A stretch of 64,000 bases of DNA from DASSLY01 sp035689185 (GTDB lineage Bacteria; Actinomycetota; Actinomycetes; Actinomycetales; Dermatophilaceae): the NCBI GenBank assembly GCA_035689185.1, contig DASSLY010000080.1:13920-77919 (forward strand), given 5' to 3'. Position numbers and translations under genes: made by a program. A model generated the notes under the pieces. The model was not told the DNA's origin and searched no databases. It was given only the letters and a program-made list of their open reading frames with translations. Below are positions 18,148 through 26,768 of the stretch, piece after piece. How positions within the stretch are numbered: position 1 is the stretch's first letter; every line of letters begins with the position of its first letter.

Positions 18148-18537
18148 ATGAACATCTTCGACATCAATGGCTGGGAACTGGTCATCATCCTGGTCGTCGC
18201 GGCGTTCGTGATCGGCCCGGAGCGCCTGCCCGCGTATGTCGCCCGGTTGCGCGGGTGGGTGCGGCAGGGTCGCGCCATGGCCGACACGGCCCGCGGCCAG
18301 CTGCGCGAGCAGATGGGGCCCGACTTCGACGACATCGACTGGAGCCAGTTCGACCCGAGGCAGTACGACCCGCGGCGGATCGTCCGGGAGGCGCTCATCG
18401 ACCCGATCAAGGAGGATTTCACCGGGCTGAGCGAGACCGTGAAGGGCATTGTCGACGAGCAGCCGGCCAAGCCGCGAAGCCGGGTCACCAGCTACGACCC
18501 GGCCCAACCGACCCCCTGGGACGGAGACGCCACCTGA
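18148..18537 (+). CDS. tatB: Sec-independent translocase component TatB
   Basis: A 129-residue protein with an N-terminal membrane helix (ELVIILVVAAFVIG), the hinge GPERLP, then an amphipathic helix (AYVARLRGWVRQGRAMADTARGQ) and an acidic tail. This is the TatA/B layout, and position 3' of htrA matches mycobacterial tatB (Rv1224). TatB forms the receptor complex with TatC for folded twin-arginine substrates; tatA and tatC are not in this window. It starts 2 bp after htrA, so translation is probably coupled. Confidence 0.92.
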   Translation: MNIFDINGWELVIILVVAAFVIGPERLPAYVARLRGWVRQGRAMADTARGQLREQMGPDFDDIDWSQFDPRQYDPRRIVREALIDPIKEDFTGLSETVKGIVDEQPAKPRSRVTSYDPAQPTPWDGDAT

Positions 18538-18689
18538 CCCCGCGGTGAGCTCACGGCAAGCTCACGGCCGGCTCATCATGCGCGGGCGCGTAGCGCCGAC
18601 GCGGGCCGGGAGCCACCACCAACCAGCTGCGGGTGACTCCTTGGCCGGGCGGCCCGGCGGCGCGCCGGAGCGCATGGGCAGCGCGCCTG

Positions 18690-19820
18690 CTACCGGCCGG
18701 CGGGGGTGAGGCCGAGCTGGCGGCCGGCCAGGCTGCGTGACCGGGTAGCCAGACCGCGGGCAATGGCGTCCAGCGCCACTGCGGCGGCACTGTCGGGATC
18801 GCCCAGCACGACCGGTATTCCGCTGTCGCCGCCTTCTCGCACGCTGGTGTCCAGCGGCACCTGGCCGAGCAGCGGCACGGGCGCGCCGACCGATCGGGTC
18901 AACGAGTCGGCCACCCGCTGGCCGCCGCCGGACCCGAAGACTTCCACCCGCGACCCGTCCGGCAGCTCCAGCCAGGACATGTTCTCGATGACGCCGACCA
19001 GTCGCTGGTGGGTCTGCAAGGCGATCGCTCCAGCCCGTTCGGCGACTTCGGCCGCGGCCAACTGGGGCGTCGTGACGACGAGGATCTCCGCGGACGGGAC
19101 GAGCTGCGCCACCGAGATCGCGATGTCCCCGGTGCCGGGGGGCAGGTCCAGCAGCAGCACGTCAAGGTCGCCCCAGAACACGTCGGCGAGGAACTGCTGC
19201 AAGGCCCGGTGCAGCATCGGACCCCGCCAGACCACCGGCTGGTTGCCGGGGACGAACATCCCGATCGAGATGACCTTCACCTCGTGGCTGATCGGGGGAA
19301 GGATCATGTCCTCGACCTGGGTGGGGCGCCGTTCGACGCCCAGCATCCGCGGCACCGAGAAGCCGTAGACGTCGGCGTCCACCACCCCGACCCGCAGGCC
19401 GGACCGGGCGAGCGAGGCCGCGAGATTCACCGTGACCGAGGACTTGCCGACCCCGCCCTTGCCGGACGCCACCGCATACACGCGGGTGAGGCTGGACGGC
19501 TGGGCGAACGGGATCTCGCGTTCGGCCTGCCCCCCGCGCAGCCGCTGGCGCAGTCCGGCGCGCTGCTCGTCGCTCATCACCCCGAGAGTGACGTCGACCC
19601 CGCTCACCCCGGGGACCGAGCTGAGCGCAGCGGTCACGTCGCGGGTCAGGGTGTCCTTCAGCGGGCAGCCGGAGATGGTGAGCAGGATGGTGGCGGCCGC
19701 CCGGCCGTCGGCGGACAGGGTCACCGACTCCACCATGCCGAGCTCGGTGATGGGCCGGCGGATCTCCGGGTCGTTCACGCGGGCGAGCGCCGCCAGCGCG
19801 GCAGCCTCAAAGCTGGTCAT
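18690..19820 (-). CDS. mrp: Mrp/ApbC-type iron-sulfur carrier ATPase
   Basis: A 376-residue protein. An N-terminal MIP18/DUF59 domain (residues 1-90, with NDPEIRRPITELGMV and ISGCPLKDT) precedes a deviant Walker P-loop NTPase (VASGKGGVGKSS, residues 118-128; later LLLDLPPGTGDIAI). By family it carries or transfers Fe-S clusters. The C-terminal CxxC found in many Mrp proteins is absent, as I recall for actinobacterial homologues. The ATG lies 6 nt after TAGGCT (19832 to 19827), a leaderless-type start. It is followed by 150 bp with no gene before tatB's end. Confidence 0.93.
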   Translation of the reverse strand: MTSFEAAALAALARVNDPEIRRPITELGMVESVTLSADGRAAATILLTISGCPLKDTLTRDVTAALSSVPGVSGVDVTLGVMSDEQRAGLRQRLRGGQAEREIPFAQPSSLTRVYAVASGKGGVGKSSVTVNLAASLARSGLRVGVVDADVYGFSVPRMLGVERRPTQVEDMILPPISHEVKVISIGMFVPGNQPVVWRGPMLHRALQQFLADVFWGDLDVLLLDLPPGTGDIAISVAQLVPSAEILVVTTPQLAAAEVAERAGAIALQTHQRLVGVIENMSWLELPDGSRVEVFGSGGGQRVADSLTRSVGAPVPLLGQVPLDTSVREGGDSGIPVVLGDPDSAAAVALDAIARGLATRSRSLAGRQLGLTPAGR

Positions 19821-19829
19821 ACCCGCAGC

Positions 19830-20360
19830 CTATGTGGCCTGCCGGCGCTCCTCCGTCTCCGTGCGCCTTTCCTCCATCTCCTCCAGCAGATCGCGCAGCT
19901 CGGAGCGGACGAAGTCGCGGGTTGCCACCTCGCGCAGCGCGATCCGCAGGGCCGCGACCTCGCGGGTCAGGTACTCGGTGTCGGCGAGGTTCCGCTCGTC
20001 CCGCGCCCGGTCCTGCTCCAGCGCGACCCGGTCGCGGTCGGCCTGGCGGTTCGCCGCGAGCAGGATCAGGGGTGCGGCATACGAGGCCTGCAGCGAGAGC
20101 ATGAGGGTCAGGAAGATGAACGGGTACCGGTCGAACTTCAGGTCGTCCCGGGACAGCCAGTTCCACAGCACCCAGGCCAGAACCAGCGCTGTCATGTAGA
20201 CCAGGAACGTTGCGGTCCCCATGAACCGGGCGAATCGCTCGCTGGCCCGACCGAAAGTCTCGGGGTTGACCGAGGCCCGCGGCAGCCGGCGGCGCACCTC
20301 GCGAGGTTGGTCCAGCCGGGCGGCCGAGCCGCGGGTGCGGCCGACCCGCTCAGCGGCCAT
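19830..20360 (-). CDS. DUF1003 membrane protein
   Basis: A 176-residue protein with two membrane helices (FARFMGTATFLVYMTALVLAW and PFIFLTLMLSLQASYAAPLILLAA), followed by a long charged coiled coil (RDRVALEQDRARDERNLADTEYL and onwards). The pattern FDRYPFIFLTLMLSLQASYAAP is the DUF1003 signature. The ATG at 20360 lies 11 bp inside the end of the CBS-domain gene, so the two are co-translated. Function unknown; the pairing with an MgtE-like protein hints at a magnesium or membrane-homeostasis link, which is inference. Confidence 0.88.
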   Translation of the reverse strand: MAAERVGRTRGSAARLDQPREVRRRLPRASVNPETFGRASERFARFMGTATFLVYMTALVLAWVLWNWLSRDDLKFDRYPFIFLTLMLSLQASYAAPLILLAANRQADRDRVALEQDRARDERNLADTEYLTREVAALRIALREVATRDFVRSELRDLLEEMEERRTETEERRQAT

Positions 20361-21645
20361 GGGGCACCTGCCCATCGGTGACGTCGTGCCGCTCCTCGCG
20401 CCAGTCGTCGGGGAGGATGTGGTCGAGCACGTCGTCGACCGTGACCGCGCCGAGCAGCCGGTCGTTCTCGTCCACGACCGGCACCCCGACCAGGTTGTAG
20501 GTCGCCAGCATCCGGGTGACCTCACCCAGTGGGGCGTCGTCCCGCAACGGCTCGAGGTCCTTGTCCAGGATCGACCCGATGGCCGCGTGCGGTGGCTCGC
20601 GCAGCAGTCGCTGGATGTGCACCATGCCGAGGAACTTGCCGGTGGGGGTCTCCAGCGGCGGCCGGCAGACGAAGACGGTCGCCGCCAACGCGGGAGACAG
20701 CTCGGCCCGGCGGACCACGGCCAGCGCCTCGGCGATCGTCGCCTCCGGGCCGAGGACCACCGGCTCGCTGGTCATCAGCCCGCCGGCGGTGTTCTCGTCG
20801 TAGGCGAGCAAGCGCCGCAGCGGGGCGGCGTCGTCGGGCTCCATCAGCTGCAGCAGGTGCTCGGCGGTGTCCGGCGGCAGCTCGGACAGCAGGTCTGCCG
20901 CGTCGTCGGGCTGCATCGCCTCCAGCACGTCCGCGGCCCGCTCCGTCTGCAGCGTCGCCAGGATCTCCACCTGGTCGTCCTCGGGCAGCTCCTCCATGAC
21001 GTCGGCGAGCTTCTCGTCGTCCAGCGCCGCAGCCACCTCCGCCCGGCGCTCGGGGGTGAGCTCGTGCAACATCTCGGCCAGGTCCGCCGGCTTGAGCTCC
21101 TCGTAGGCCTCCAGCAACCGCCCCGCGCCCTGCGGCTGGGTCTTGGACTGCAGCCCGGTGACGTCGTGGACGTCGACCAGCAGCGTCTCCCCGCGCCGGC
21201 GGGTCAACCGGCCCAGCGGGAGCGTGCGGGTGGCCGCCTTGCGACAGAACACCTTCACCAACACCCAGTCGCGCGTGCGTTGCTGCTCGATCGCGAGATC
21301 CTCCACGACGGCCTCGAACCGGTCTTCGCCCACGCTCACCTGGACGGTCCGGTCGAGCAGCTCGGCCAGGGCGAGCGTCTCGGTGGGCTTCTGCGAGAAG
21401 CGACGCATGTTCACCACCCCGGTCAGGATGACCTGTCCGGCGTCCATGCTGGTCACCCGCGTCATCGCGACGAACACCCGCCGCCGGCCCGGCACCTCTA
21501 CCACCAAGCCGATCACCCGCGGTGTCCGGCGCTGGGTGCTGAAGGTCACCACGACGTCGCGAACGCGGCCGACCTGGTCGCCGAGCGGGTCGAACACCGC
21601 GAGCCCGGCCAGCCGTGCGACATACACGCGGGTGGTCGGGTTCAC
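20350..21645 (-). CDS. MgtE N-domain / CBS-pair protein without transport domain
   Basis: A 431-residue cytoplasmic protein. An N-terminal PRC-barrel-like part (FDPLGDQVGRVRDVVVTF) is followed by the helical MgtE N superhelix (EELKPADLAEMLHELTPERR; PEDDQVEILATLQTERAADVLE; LMEPDDAAPLRRLL). A CBS pair completes it (MTSEPVVLGPEATIAEALAVVRR; VVDENDRLLGAVTVDDVLDHIL). The five-helix MgtE channel domain is absent, so it is a sensor-only relative. It precedes the DUF1003 gene. The GTG start lies 6 nt after TAGCCT (21657 to 21652), a leaderless-type start. This matches Rv1232c by order. Confidence 0.88.
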   Translation of the reverse strand: MNPTTRVYVARLAGLAVFDPLGDQVGRVRDVVVTFSTQRRTPRVIGLVVEVPGRRRVFVAMTRVTSMDAGQVILTGVVNMRRFSQKPTETLALAELLDRTVQVSVGEDRFEAVVEDLAIEQQRTRDWVLVKVFCRKAATRTLPLGRLTRRRGETLLVDVHDVTGLQSKTQPQGAGRLLEAYEELKPADLAEMLHELTPERRAEVAAALDDEKLADVMEELPEDDQVEILATLQTERAADVLEAMQPDDAADLLSELPPDTAEHLLQLMEPDDAAPLRRLLAYDENTAGGLMTSEPVVLGPEATIAEALAVVRRAELSPALAATVFVCRPPLETPTGKFLGMVHIQRLLREPPHAAIGSILDKDLEPLRDDAPLGEVTRMLATYNLVGVPVVDENDRLLGAVTVDDVLDHILPDDWREERHDVTDGQVPHGR

Positions 21646-21707
21646 GCGCTCAGGCTAGCCCCGCAGGCCCTGGGAACCGCGGAGATTCCCCGTCGTATGC
21701 CGTGTGC

Positions 21708-22247
21708 TCACCCGCCGTTCGCCGGCGTCCTGCCGCGCTTGCCGCGCCTGCGGCGTCGCACCTGCGGGCGTCCCCGCCAGTGCCAGGGTGACCACGTGCG
21801 GGTGGTCGCCGTGGCCGGAGGTGGCGGCGCGGCGCCGCTGGAGTCCGGGTAGTTGCCGGGTCCTTCCAGCAGACCGCCTTCGGGGATGAGCGCAGTGACG
21901 GTGGCCTCGGCGGCCCAGCGCGCGACCACGTCGCCGACCGCGTTGAGGCGAGCAGCCTTGAGCGCCGCCGTCGCTGGCTCCCATCGGGGGTCCTCGGGGG
22001 TGACGACCTCGGCGCGGGCGCCCACTCGCAGCAGCCTTCCGCCGGTGTCCTTGCTGCGCAGGACGAGTTCGACCCGCTCGGGCAGCCAGGGCAGGGTTTG
22101 CTCGCCCGGACCGTTGACCACGTAGGCGGTGCCGGCCACCCAGACGTGCCAGGCCGGCCACGCGCGGTCGCCGGGAACGTCCACCCAGAGCAGCCCGGAC
22201 TTCGCCATCGCCTCAGCGACCAGGGCTGACCCGGTGTCGTTGGTCAC
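21708..22247 (-). CDS. Hypothetical protein, possibly PNPOx-like split barrel
   Basis: A 179-residue protein. The core (SGLLWVDVPGDRAWPAWHVWV, VNGPGEQTLPWL, RVELVLRSKDTGGRLLRVGARAEVVTPED) resembles flavin-binding split-barrel proteins by strand pattern, but no diagnostic motif is clear. The last about 25 residues are Arg-rich (RRRRRGKRGR) and could bind nucleic acid or be a low-complexity extension. The GTG at 22247 lies 8 nt after TAGGCT. Longer in-frame starts upstream are less likely. Function not recognised. Confidence 0.55.
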   Translation of the reverse strand: MTNDTGSALVAEAMAKSGLLWVDVPGDRAWPAWHVWVAGTAYVVNGPGEQTLPWLPERVELVLRSKDTGGRLLRVGARAEVVTPEDPRWEPATAALKAARLNAVGDVVARWAAEATVTALIPEGGLLEGPGNYPDSSGAAPPPPATATTRTWSPWHWRGRPQVRRRRRGKRGRTPANGG

Positions 22248-22539
22248 GCTAGGGCAGCCTAGTTGTCTCGATCTGGCAAAAACACCTTCAGGCTGTTGAG
22301 GCTCATGCCAGAATTCCAACGATGTCGCAGCCAACCTGACGCAAGGTTGCGACCTCGCAACGGTCACATCACGTGGACCACGCGCCAACAGGGAGGCGCC
22401 GGTCCGCTCGCAGCCATCAAGCGCCGAGATGGACGGGCCTGGCGGAAGCCGGGGTCCGTCGCCCGGCGGGGCTGCGATAGCCGGTGGGTCCGACCAGGGG
22501 AGCGGTCGGGCCTGCCGGCGGCCCGCCGCCGCTGCCCGG

Positions 22540-22762
22540 GGGCCTCACGCCCGTGACGTGGCCGCCGCCACTGCGCGGGGGCCTCACGCCCGTGACGTGG
22601 CCGCCACTGCGCGGGAGCCTCACCACCGTGACATGGCCGCCGCCACTGCGCGCGAGCCTCACCACCGTGACGTGGCCGCCGCCGGCGCGGGAGCCTCACC
22701 ACCGTGACGTGGCCGCCCCCGGGAGCGCGAGAGCCTCACCACCGTGACGTGGCCGCCGCCAC
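22540..22762 (-). repeat. Tandem array built from the 3' end of the RIO1 gene
   Basis: Six units of 36-41 bp share GTGACGTGGCCGCC (starts 22553, 22592, 22628, 22667, 22703, 22744). The last unit is the coding 3' end and stop codon of the RIO1 gene; the other five lie downstream of the stop. The remaining part of the gap from 22248 to 22539 shows no supportable gene. Confidence 0.85.
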
Positions 22763-23617
22763 CAGGTCGGCGAACAGCAGCTCCTCCTCGACCGCCAGGC
22801 CACGGCCGGCGAACCACGCGCACATGTGGTGGGCATCGCGGCGCATGAACTCCATCCCCCGCGGGTTGCCGATGACGTCGACGATCTGCGGCCAGTCGAT
22901 GAACACCGGTCGCTCGCCGTGCAGCAGCACGTTGTAGGGCGACAGGTCACCGTGGGTCCAGCCGCGGACCGCCAGCTCCAGCATCGTTTCCCGGACCTGC
23001 TCGAACAGGTCCGGCAGCAACCCCACGTCGGGGCGCGCCTGCGCCAGCCGTGGTGCGGCGATGCCGTCATCGCCGATGAACTCCATCAGCAGCTCGGTGC
23101 CATCGAACTGCACCGGGTAGGGGACCGGAAACCCGAGGCACCACAGCTGGCTCAGGGTGGCGAACTCGGCGTGGGCCCACTGTCCGGACAGCACCTGCTT
23201 TCCGAACTCGGTGCGCCGCTTCATCGCCCGCGTCTCCCGGCTGCGCCGGACCCGGCGGCCTTCGACGTAGCCGGCGTCGCGGTGGAACATCCGATGCTGC
23301 GAGCTGCGGAACCGCTTGGCCGCCAAATAGGTTCCGGGGTCGGCCGGTGACTGTCCGGGCAGCCAACGGCGAACGACATGGACGTCGGCTTCCTTGCCAG
23401 ACTTGAGGATGCCGAGGTCCTGGTCGACCGCGCCGAGGGCGGTGAGGACCCACTCCGGTCGCGGTGTGGGGCCGTGGGTGGCGCCGTCCCAGGACGACCA
23501 GCGGTCACCCTCGGGCGGCGCGTCGGGGTCGGTGTCGAGCGCGAACTGCAGGTTCGCGCGAAGGTCAGCGAGGGAGCTCGGCTCCCCCGGAAGGGCAGAT
23601 GACGCGGGGTAGGACAC
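22736..23617 (-). CDS. RIO1-family serine protein kinase
   Basis: A 293-residue atypical kinase. Visible parts are the ATP-binding lysine region (YLAAKRFR), the Ser-rich loop replaced by RRSRETRAMKRRTEFGKQV, and the hinge ELLMEFIGDD. The catalytic loop THGDLSPYNVLL (about 220-231) and metal-binding FIDWPQ are also visible. All RIO hallmarks are present, so it is predicted active. GGAG 7 nt upstream of the GTG at 23617 supports that start over a longer form. Bacterial RIO1 substrates are poorly known. The 3' end is duplicated five more times downstream. Confidence 0.9.
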   Translation of the reverse strand: MSYPASSALPGEPSSLADLRANLQFALDTDPDAPPEGDRWSSWDGATHGPTPRPEWVLTALGAVDQDLGILKSGKEADVHVVRRWLPGQSPADPGTYLAAKRFRSSQHRMFHRDAGYVEGRRVRRSRETRAMKRRTEFGKQVLSGQWAHAEFATLSQLWCLGFPVPYPVQFDGTELLMEFIGDDGIAAPRLAQARPDVGLLPDLFEQVRETMLELAVRGWTHGDLSPYNVLLHGERPVFIDWPQIVDVIGNPRGMEFMRRDAHHMCAWFAGRGLAVEEELLFADLVAAATSRW

Positions 23618-24232
23618 GGGAATACTCCAAGGAGGTAGCGGGACGAGTGCGCGGTGCACTCACGACAGTCGTCGACATCTCGGGCCTCCTCGGGTGGTCG
23701 GGTGGACGGAACGCGCCGGTATGGCGCGTGGTCGCCCCCAGCATGGCCGTTGCCGAGGATGGCTGACAACGGGATATCTCCGCGTGCCGGGCGAGCGCGC
23801 AGCTGCATGCCGTGGAATCCGGTTGGACTTCAGGAAGACAGCGCGATGGCCCGCCGTGCCGGCTGGGCGGGGGGTCCCCAGCTCGTGGCGGCGGCGTGGG
23901 CCGCGCGGCTGCGCGGATGCGTCACCCGCATGGCGTTCAGCGAGGCCGACGACAGCGTCGGCCCTGCGCCCGCGCGGCTGCGACGAACGCCCGGGCCGAG
24001 GCCGGGGGGCGCGAAGTGGGCTGCGCGGATGCGTCACCTGGCGTTCAGCAGGCCCGACGACAGCGTCGGCCCCGCGCCCGCGCGGCTGCGACGAACGCCC
24101 GGGCCGAGGCCGGGCGGGCGCGAAGTGGGCCCCCGCGCCCTCGCGGCTGCGACCAGCTCGCGGGACGGCGGGTTGGGGGTGCGCACAGCGGGCGTCCAGC
24201 CAACGGTCAGCTCGGTGGGAGACACTGGTGCC
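23618..24232. other. 615-bp gap without a supportable gene
   Basis: Between the divergent RIO1 and YflT-like genes I see no reading frame with family resemblance. The left part has an AGGAGG with no good start after it. The right part is a two-copy imperfect tandem repeat (23907-24150). A GACACT hexamer lies 6 nt before the ATG at 24233. Confidence 0.5.
23907..24150. repeat. Imperfect ~110-bp tandem repeat, two copies
   Basis: GCGGATGCGTCACC recurs at 23913 and 24024, and GACGACAGCGTCGGCC at 23948 and 24056. The copies are about 108-111 bp apart, differ by short indels, and are non-coding as far as I can see. Confidence 0.7.
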
Positions 24233-24745
24233 ATGACTTCGCAACCGTTGCGTCCCGGTGCGGTTCCCCGGGTCGGGCTGACGCTGAACTACCCGATGTC
24301 GCTGGGCGTCTTCGAGGAGTACGCCGAGGCGCAGAAGGCCGTCGACTACTTGTCCGATCACGAGTTCGAGGTGCAGAACCTGATGATCGTGGGCACGGAC
24401 CTCAAGCAGGTGGAGCGGGTCACCGGCCGGCTCACCCGCGGCAAGGTCGCCACCGCGGGCGCCCTGTCCGGCATGTGGCTGGGTTTGTTCGTCGGGCTGG
24501 TGTTTACCCTGTTCGGCGCCACCGCTGGGCTGCGGGTGATCGTCTCGACGGTGGTGTTCGGGGCCATCTTCGGCCTGGTCTGGAGCCTGATCGGGTATGC
24601 GGCGACCCGTGGCCAGCGGGACTTCACCTCGGTCTCCCAGGTGGTCGCCACCAGGTATGAGGTGCTGGTGGAGCACAAGTTGGCCGAACAGGCCCGCGGC
24701 ATCCTCGCGCGGATGCCCGGGTTCGGCCCCTCCCTCACCGGCTGA
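24233..24745 (+). CDS. General stress protein, YflT-like with glycine-zipper membrane region
   Basis: A 170-residue protein. The N-terminal soluble part (YPMSLGVFEEYAEAQKAVDYLSD, FEVQNLMIVGTDLKQVERVTGRLT) is the YflT / heat-induced stress domain. Two hydrophobic glycine-rich helices follow (AGALSGMWLGLFVGLVFTLFG; VSTVVFGAIFGLVWSLIGYA), then a charged tail that continues the domain. The start codon has no Shine-Dalgarno. Function unknown beyond the family name; single-gene unit. Confidence 0.8.
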   Translation: MTSQPLRPGAVPRVGLTLNYPMSLGVFEEYAEAQKAVDYLSDHEFEVQNLMIVGTDLKQVERVTGRLTRGKVATAGALSGMWLGLFVGLVFTLFGATAGLRVIVSTVVFGAIFGLVWSLIGYAATRGQRDFTSVSQVVATRYEVLVEHKLAEQARGILARMPGFGPSLTG

Positions 24746-24842
24746 CCGCCGTCACCGTCTGCCTGGGACGACGCCCGCCTCGCGCGGTGCACCCGCCGGC
24801 GGCCGAGCAACCGGCGAACCATCGCTCGCCCGGGCCCCGCCC

Positions 24843-25271
24843 TCACCGCGACGTGCGGCGGACGAGGGCAACGCCGGCGGCCACGCCGGCCACGCCGGTG
24901 ATCAGCATGCCGACGGCCGGCGCCCGTCCGATGTCGCCACGAGCCACCACACCGGCAGCCGGACCGTCGGCGAGCAGCCGCCCGGCGGCAAGGCAGAACG
25001 CCGCGCCGGTGATGGCTACGGCGGTTCCGGCCAGCCGGCGCAGCACGGTCCCGGCCCGCTCGCGACGGGCCACCGACCACCCGACGACCGCCGCGCCGAC
25101 GACCAGGGCCAGCCCGCCCACGACTGGCAGGTTCCGTGACGCCGCCAGCCCGGCAGCCGTTATCCCCAGCCCAACCGTGGCGACCGCGGCGACGGCGCCG
25201 AGGGCGGCCCGAGTCCCGGTCGGCGCTGCGCGGCGACCGGGGCTCAGCGGGACCGACCCTGGGCGACCCAC
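24843..25271 (-). CDS. Small membrane protein, hypothetical
   Basis: A 142-residue protein with four predicted hydrophobic helices (LGAVAAVATVGLGITAAGLA; VVGGLALVVGAAVVGWSVA; LAGTAVAITGAAFCLAAGRLL; VGMLITGVAGVAAGVALV) and a basic C-terminus. The ATG lies 28 bp inside the aminopeptidase gene, consistent with co-translation. No family recognised, and the composition is Ala/Gly/Val-rich, so it is a moderate-confidence gene. Confidence 0.55.
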   Translation of the reverse strand: MGRPGSVPLSPGRRAAPTGTRAALGAVAAVATVGLGITAAGLAASRNLPVVGGLALVVGAAVVGWSVARRERAGTVLRRLAGTAVAITGAAFCLAAGRLLADGPAAGVVARGDIGRAPAVGMLITGVAGVAAGVALVRRTSR

Positions 25272-26749
25272 GCCTCGACGTCGGCCGACGTGCGCGGCAT
25301 ACCGGCGGAGAGGTTGTCGTAGCCGTCCTCGGTGACCAGCACATCGTCCTCGATCCGCACCCCGATGCCGCGCAGGTCCTCGGGGACCAGTAGGTCGTCG
25401 GGCTTGAAGTAGAGCCCGGGTTCGACAGTCAGCACCATCCCAGGCTGGAGCGGCGCGTCCACGTACTCCTCCCGGCGGGCCAGTGCACAGTCGTGCACGT
25501 CCAGGCCGAGATGGTGGCTGGTGCCATGGACCATCCAGCGCCGGTGGTAGTCCCCGTGCTCCTTGTCCAGGGTGGTCGCGACGTCCACGCCGTCGGGCAG
25601 CAGCCCCCAGGCGTGCACATGCTCGGCGATGACCCGGATTGCGGCGTCGTGGATGTCGGAGAACCTCGCCCCCGGTCGGATCGCGGCCAGACCCGCCTCC
25701 TGCGCGGCATACACCGCGTCGTAGACCCGGCGCTGGGCCTCGGTGAAGGTGCCGTCGACCGGCAGCGTGCGGGTGACGTCGGCGGTGTGCAGCGAATCCA
25801 CCTCGACGCCGGCGTCGATCAGGAGGAGCTGTCCCGGGCGCACCTCGCCGGTGTTCTTCACCCAGTGCAGGGTCGTGGCGTGCTCGCCCGCAGCACAGAT
25901 CGAGTCGTAGCCGACCCCGTTGCCGAGGTGGCGCGCGTGCAGCCCGAAGACGCCCTCGACGAAGCGCTCGCCACGGCCTCGGTCGACCGCCTCCGGCAGC
26001 GCCGCCACGACCGCCTCAAAGCCGACCCGGGTCGCGTCCACGGCAGCGCGGAGCTGCTCTACCTCGTGCTCGTCCTTGACCATCCGCAGCCGGGAGAGGA
26101 ACCGGGCCAGCTCGAGGTCGGCTGCCAGGGTCTCGTCAACCTCGCTGGCCTCGTCGGTCTCCTGCGCGGCGCCGCGGGTCCGGTCCAGGTCAGCGGTCAG
26201 GTCGCGGTCGGCGTCGCGGACCACCCGGATCCGGATGACGCCGGCATCCTTACGGACGGCGTCGGCGAACTCGTCCAGGTGTCGCGCGGTCAGGCCCAGT
26301 TCGGCCTCGACGTCGGCCAGCGTCGGACGCACGCCGACCCAGAACTCGCCGTGCCGGGCACTGCCGAAGAACTCCTCGGCGTCCCGGCCGGCCATCGGCC
26401 GCAGGTAGAGCAGAGCGTCGTGGCCGCCAGTCGGGACAGGCTCGAGGACCAGAACGGCGTCCGGCTCGCGGTCGGCGCCGAGGCCGGTCAGGTAGGCGAA
26501 CGCGGTGTGTGGCCGGAAGGCGTAGTCGCAATCATTGCTGCGGACCTTCAGGCCACCGGCAGGGATGACCAGCCGTTCGCCGGCGAAGGCGGCGGACACG
26601 GCGGCCCGCCGGCGAGCGGCATACGGGGCGACGGCGGCGCGCTCGGTGCGGGCCGGCGGGCGGGGCGCCCAGTGCGTGCCGATGAAGGCGCGGAACTCCT
26701 CGCTGGTGGGGCGCTGCCGGTGGCCGGCCTTGGGCTGCTGCTCGCTCAC
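25244..26749 (-). CDS. pepP: Xaa-Pro aminopeptidase (aminopeptidase P type, M24B)
   Basis: A 501-residue cytoplasmic metallopeptidase that cleaves N-terminal residues before proline. The N-terminal AMP_N domain (about 50-180) has RRRAAVSAAFAGERLVIPAGG and TAFAYLTGLGADREPDAVLVL. The catalytic pita-bread domain carries both metal Asp (LLIDAGVEVDSLHTADVTRT), His in HGTSHHLGLDVHD, and Glu in LTVEPGLYF and VRIEDDVLVT. The GTG at 26749 is the first start giving family length. No clear Shine-Dalgarno. It is followed by an overlapping membrane-protein gene. Confidence 0.93.
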   Translation of the reverse strand: MSEQQPKAGHRQRPTSEEFRAFIGTHWAPRPPARTERAAVAPYAARRRAAVSAAFAGERLVIPAGGLKVRSNDCDYAFRPHTAFAYLTGLGADREPDAVLVLEPVPTGGHDALLYLRPMAGRDAEEFFGSARHGEFWVGVRPTLADVEAELGLTARHLDEFADAVRKDAGVIRIRVVRDADRDLTADLDRTRGAAQETDEASEVDETLAADLELARFLSRLRMVKDEHEVEQLRAAVDATRVGFEAVVAALPEAVDRGRGERFVEGVFGLHARHLGNGVGYDSICAAGEHATTLHWVKNTGEVRPGQLLLIDAGVEVDSLHTADVTRTLPVDGTFTEAQRRVYDAVYAAQEAGLAAIRPGARFSDIHDAAIRVIAEHVHAWGLLPDGVDVATTLDKEHGDYHRRWMVHGTSHHLGLDVHDCALARREEYVDAPLQPGMVLTVEPGLYFKPDDLLVPEDLRGIGVRIEDDVLVTEDGYDNLSAGMPRTSADVEAWVAQGRSR

Positions 26750-26768
26750 CCATCCATGGTCCCACGCG

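Noticed and set aside
20350..21645. A magnesium transporter MgtE
   Set aside because: The membrane channel domain is absent; only the N superhelix and CBS pair are present.
22540..22762. CRISPR array
   Set aside because: Units are contiguous with no unique spacers, spacing varies between 36 and 41 bp, and no cas genes are present. The 35-bp array at 60083-60257 fails for the same reason.
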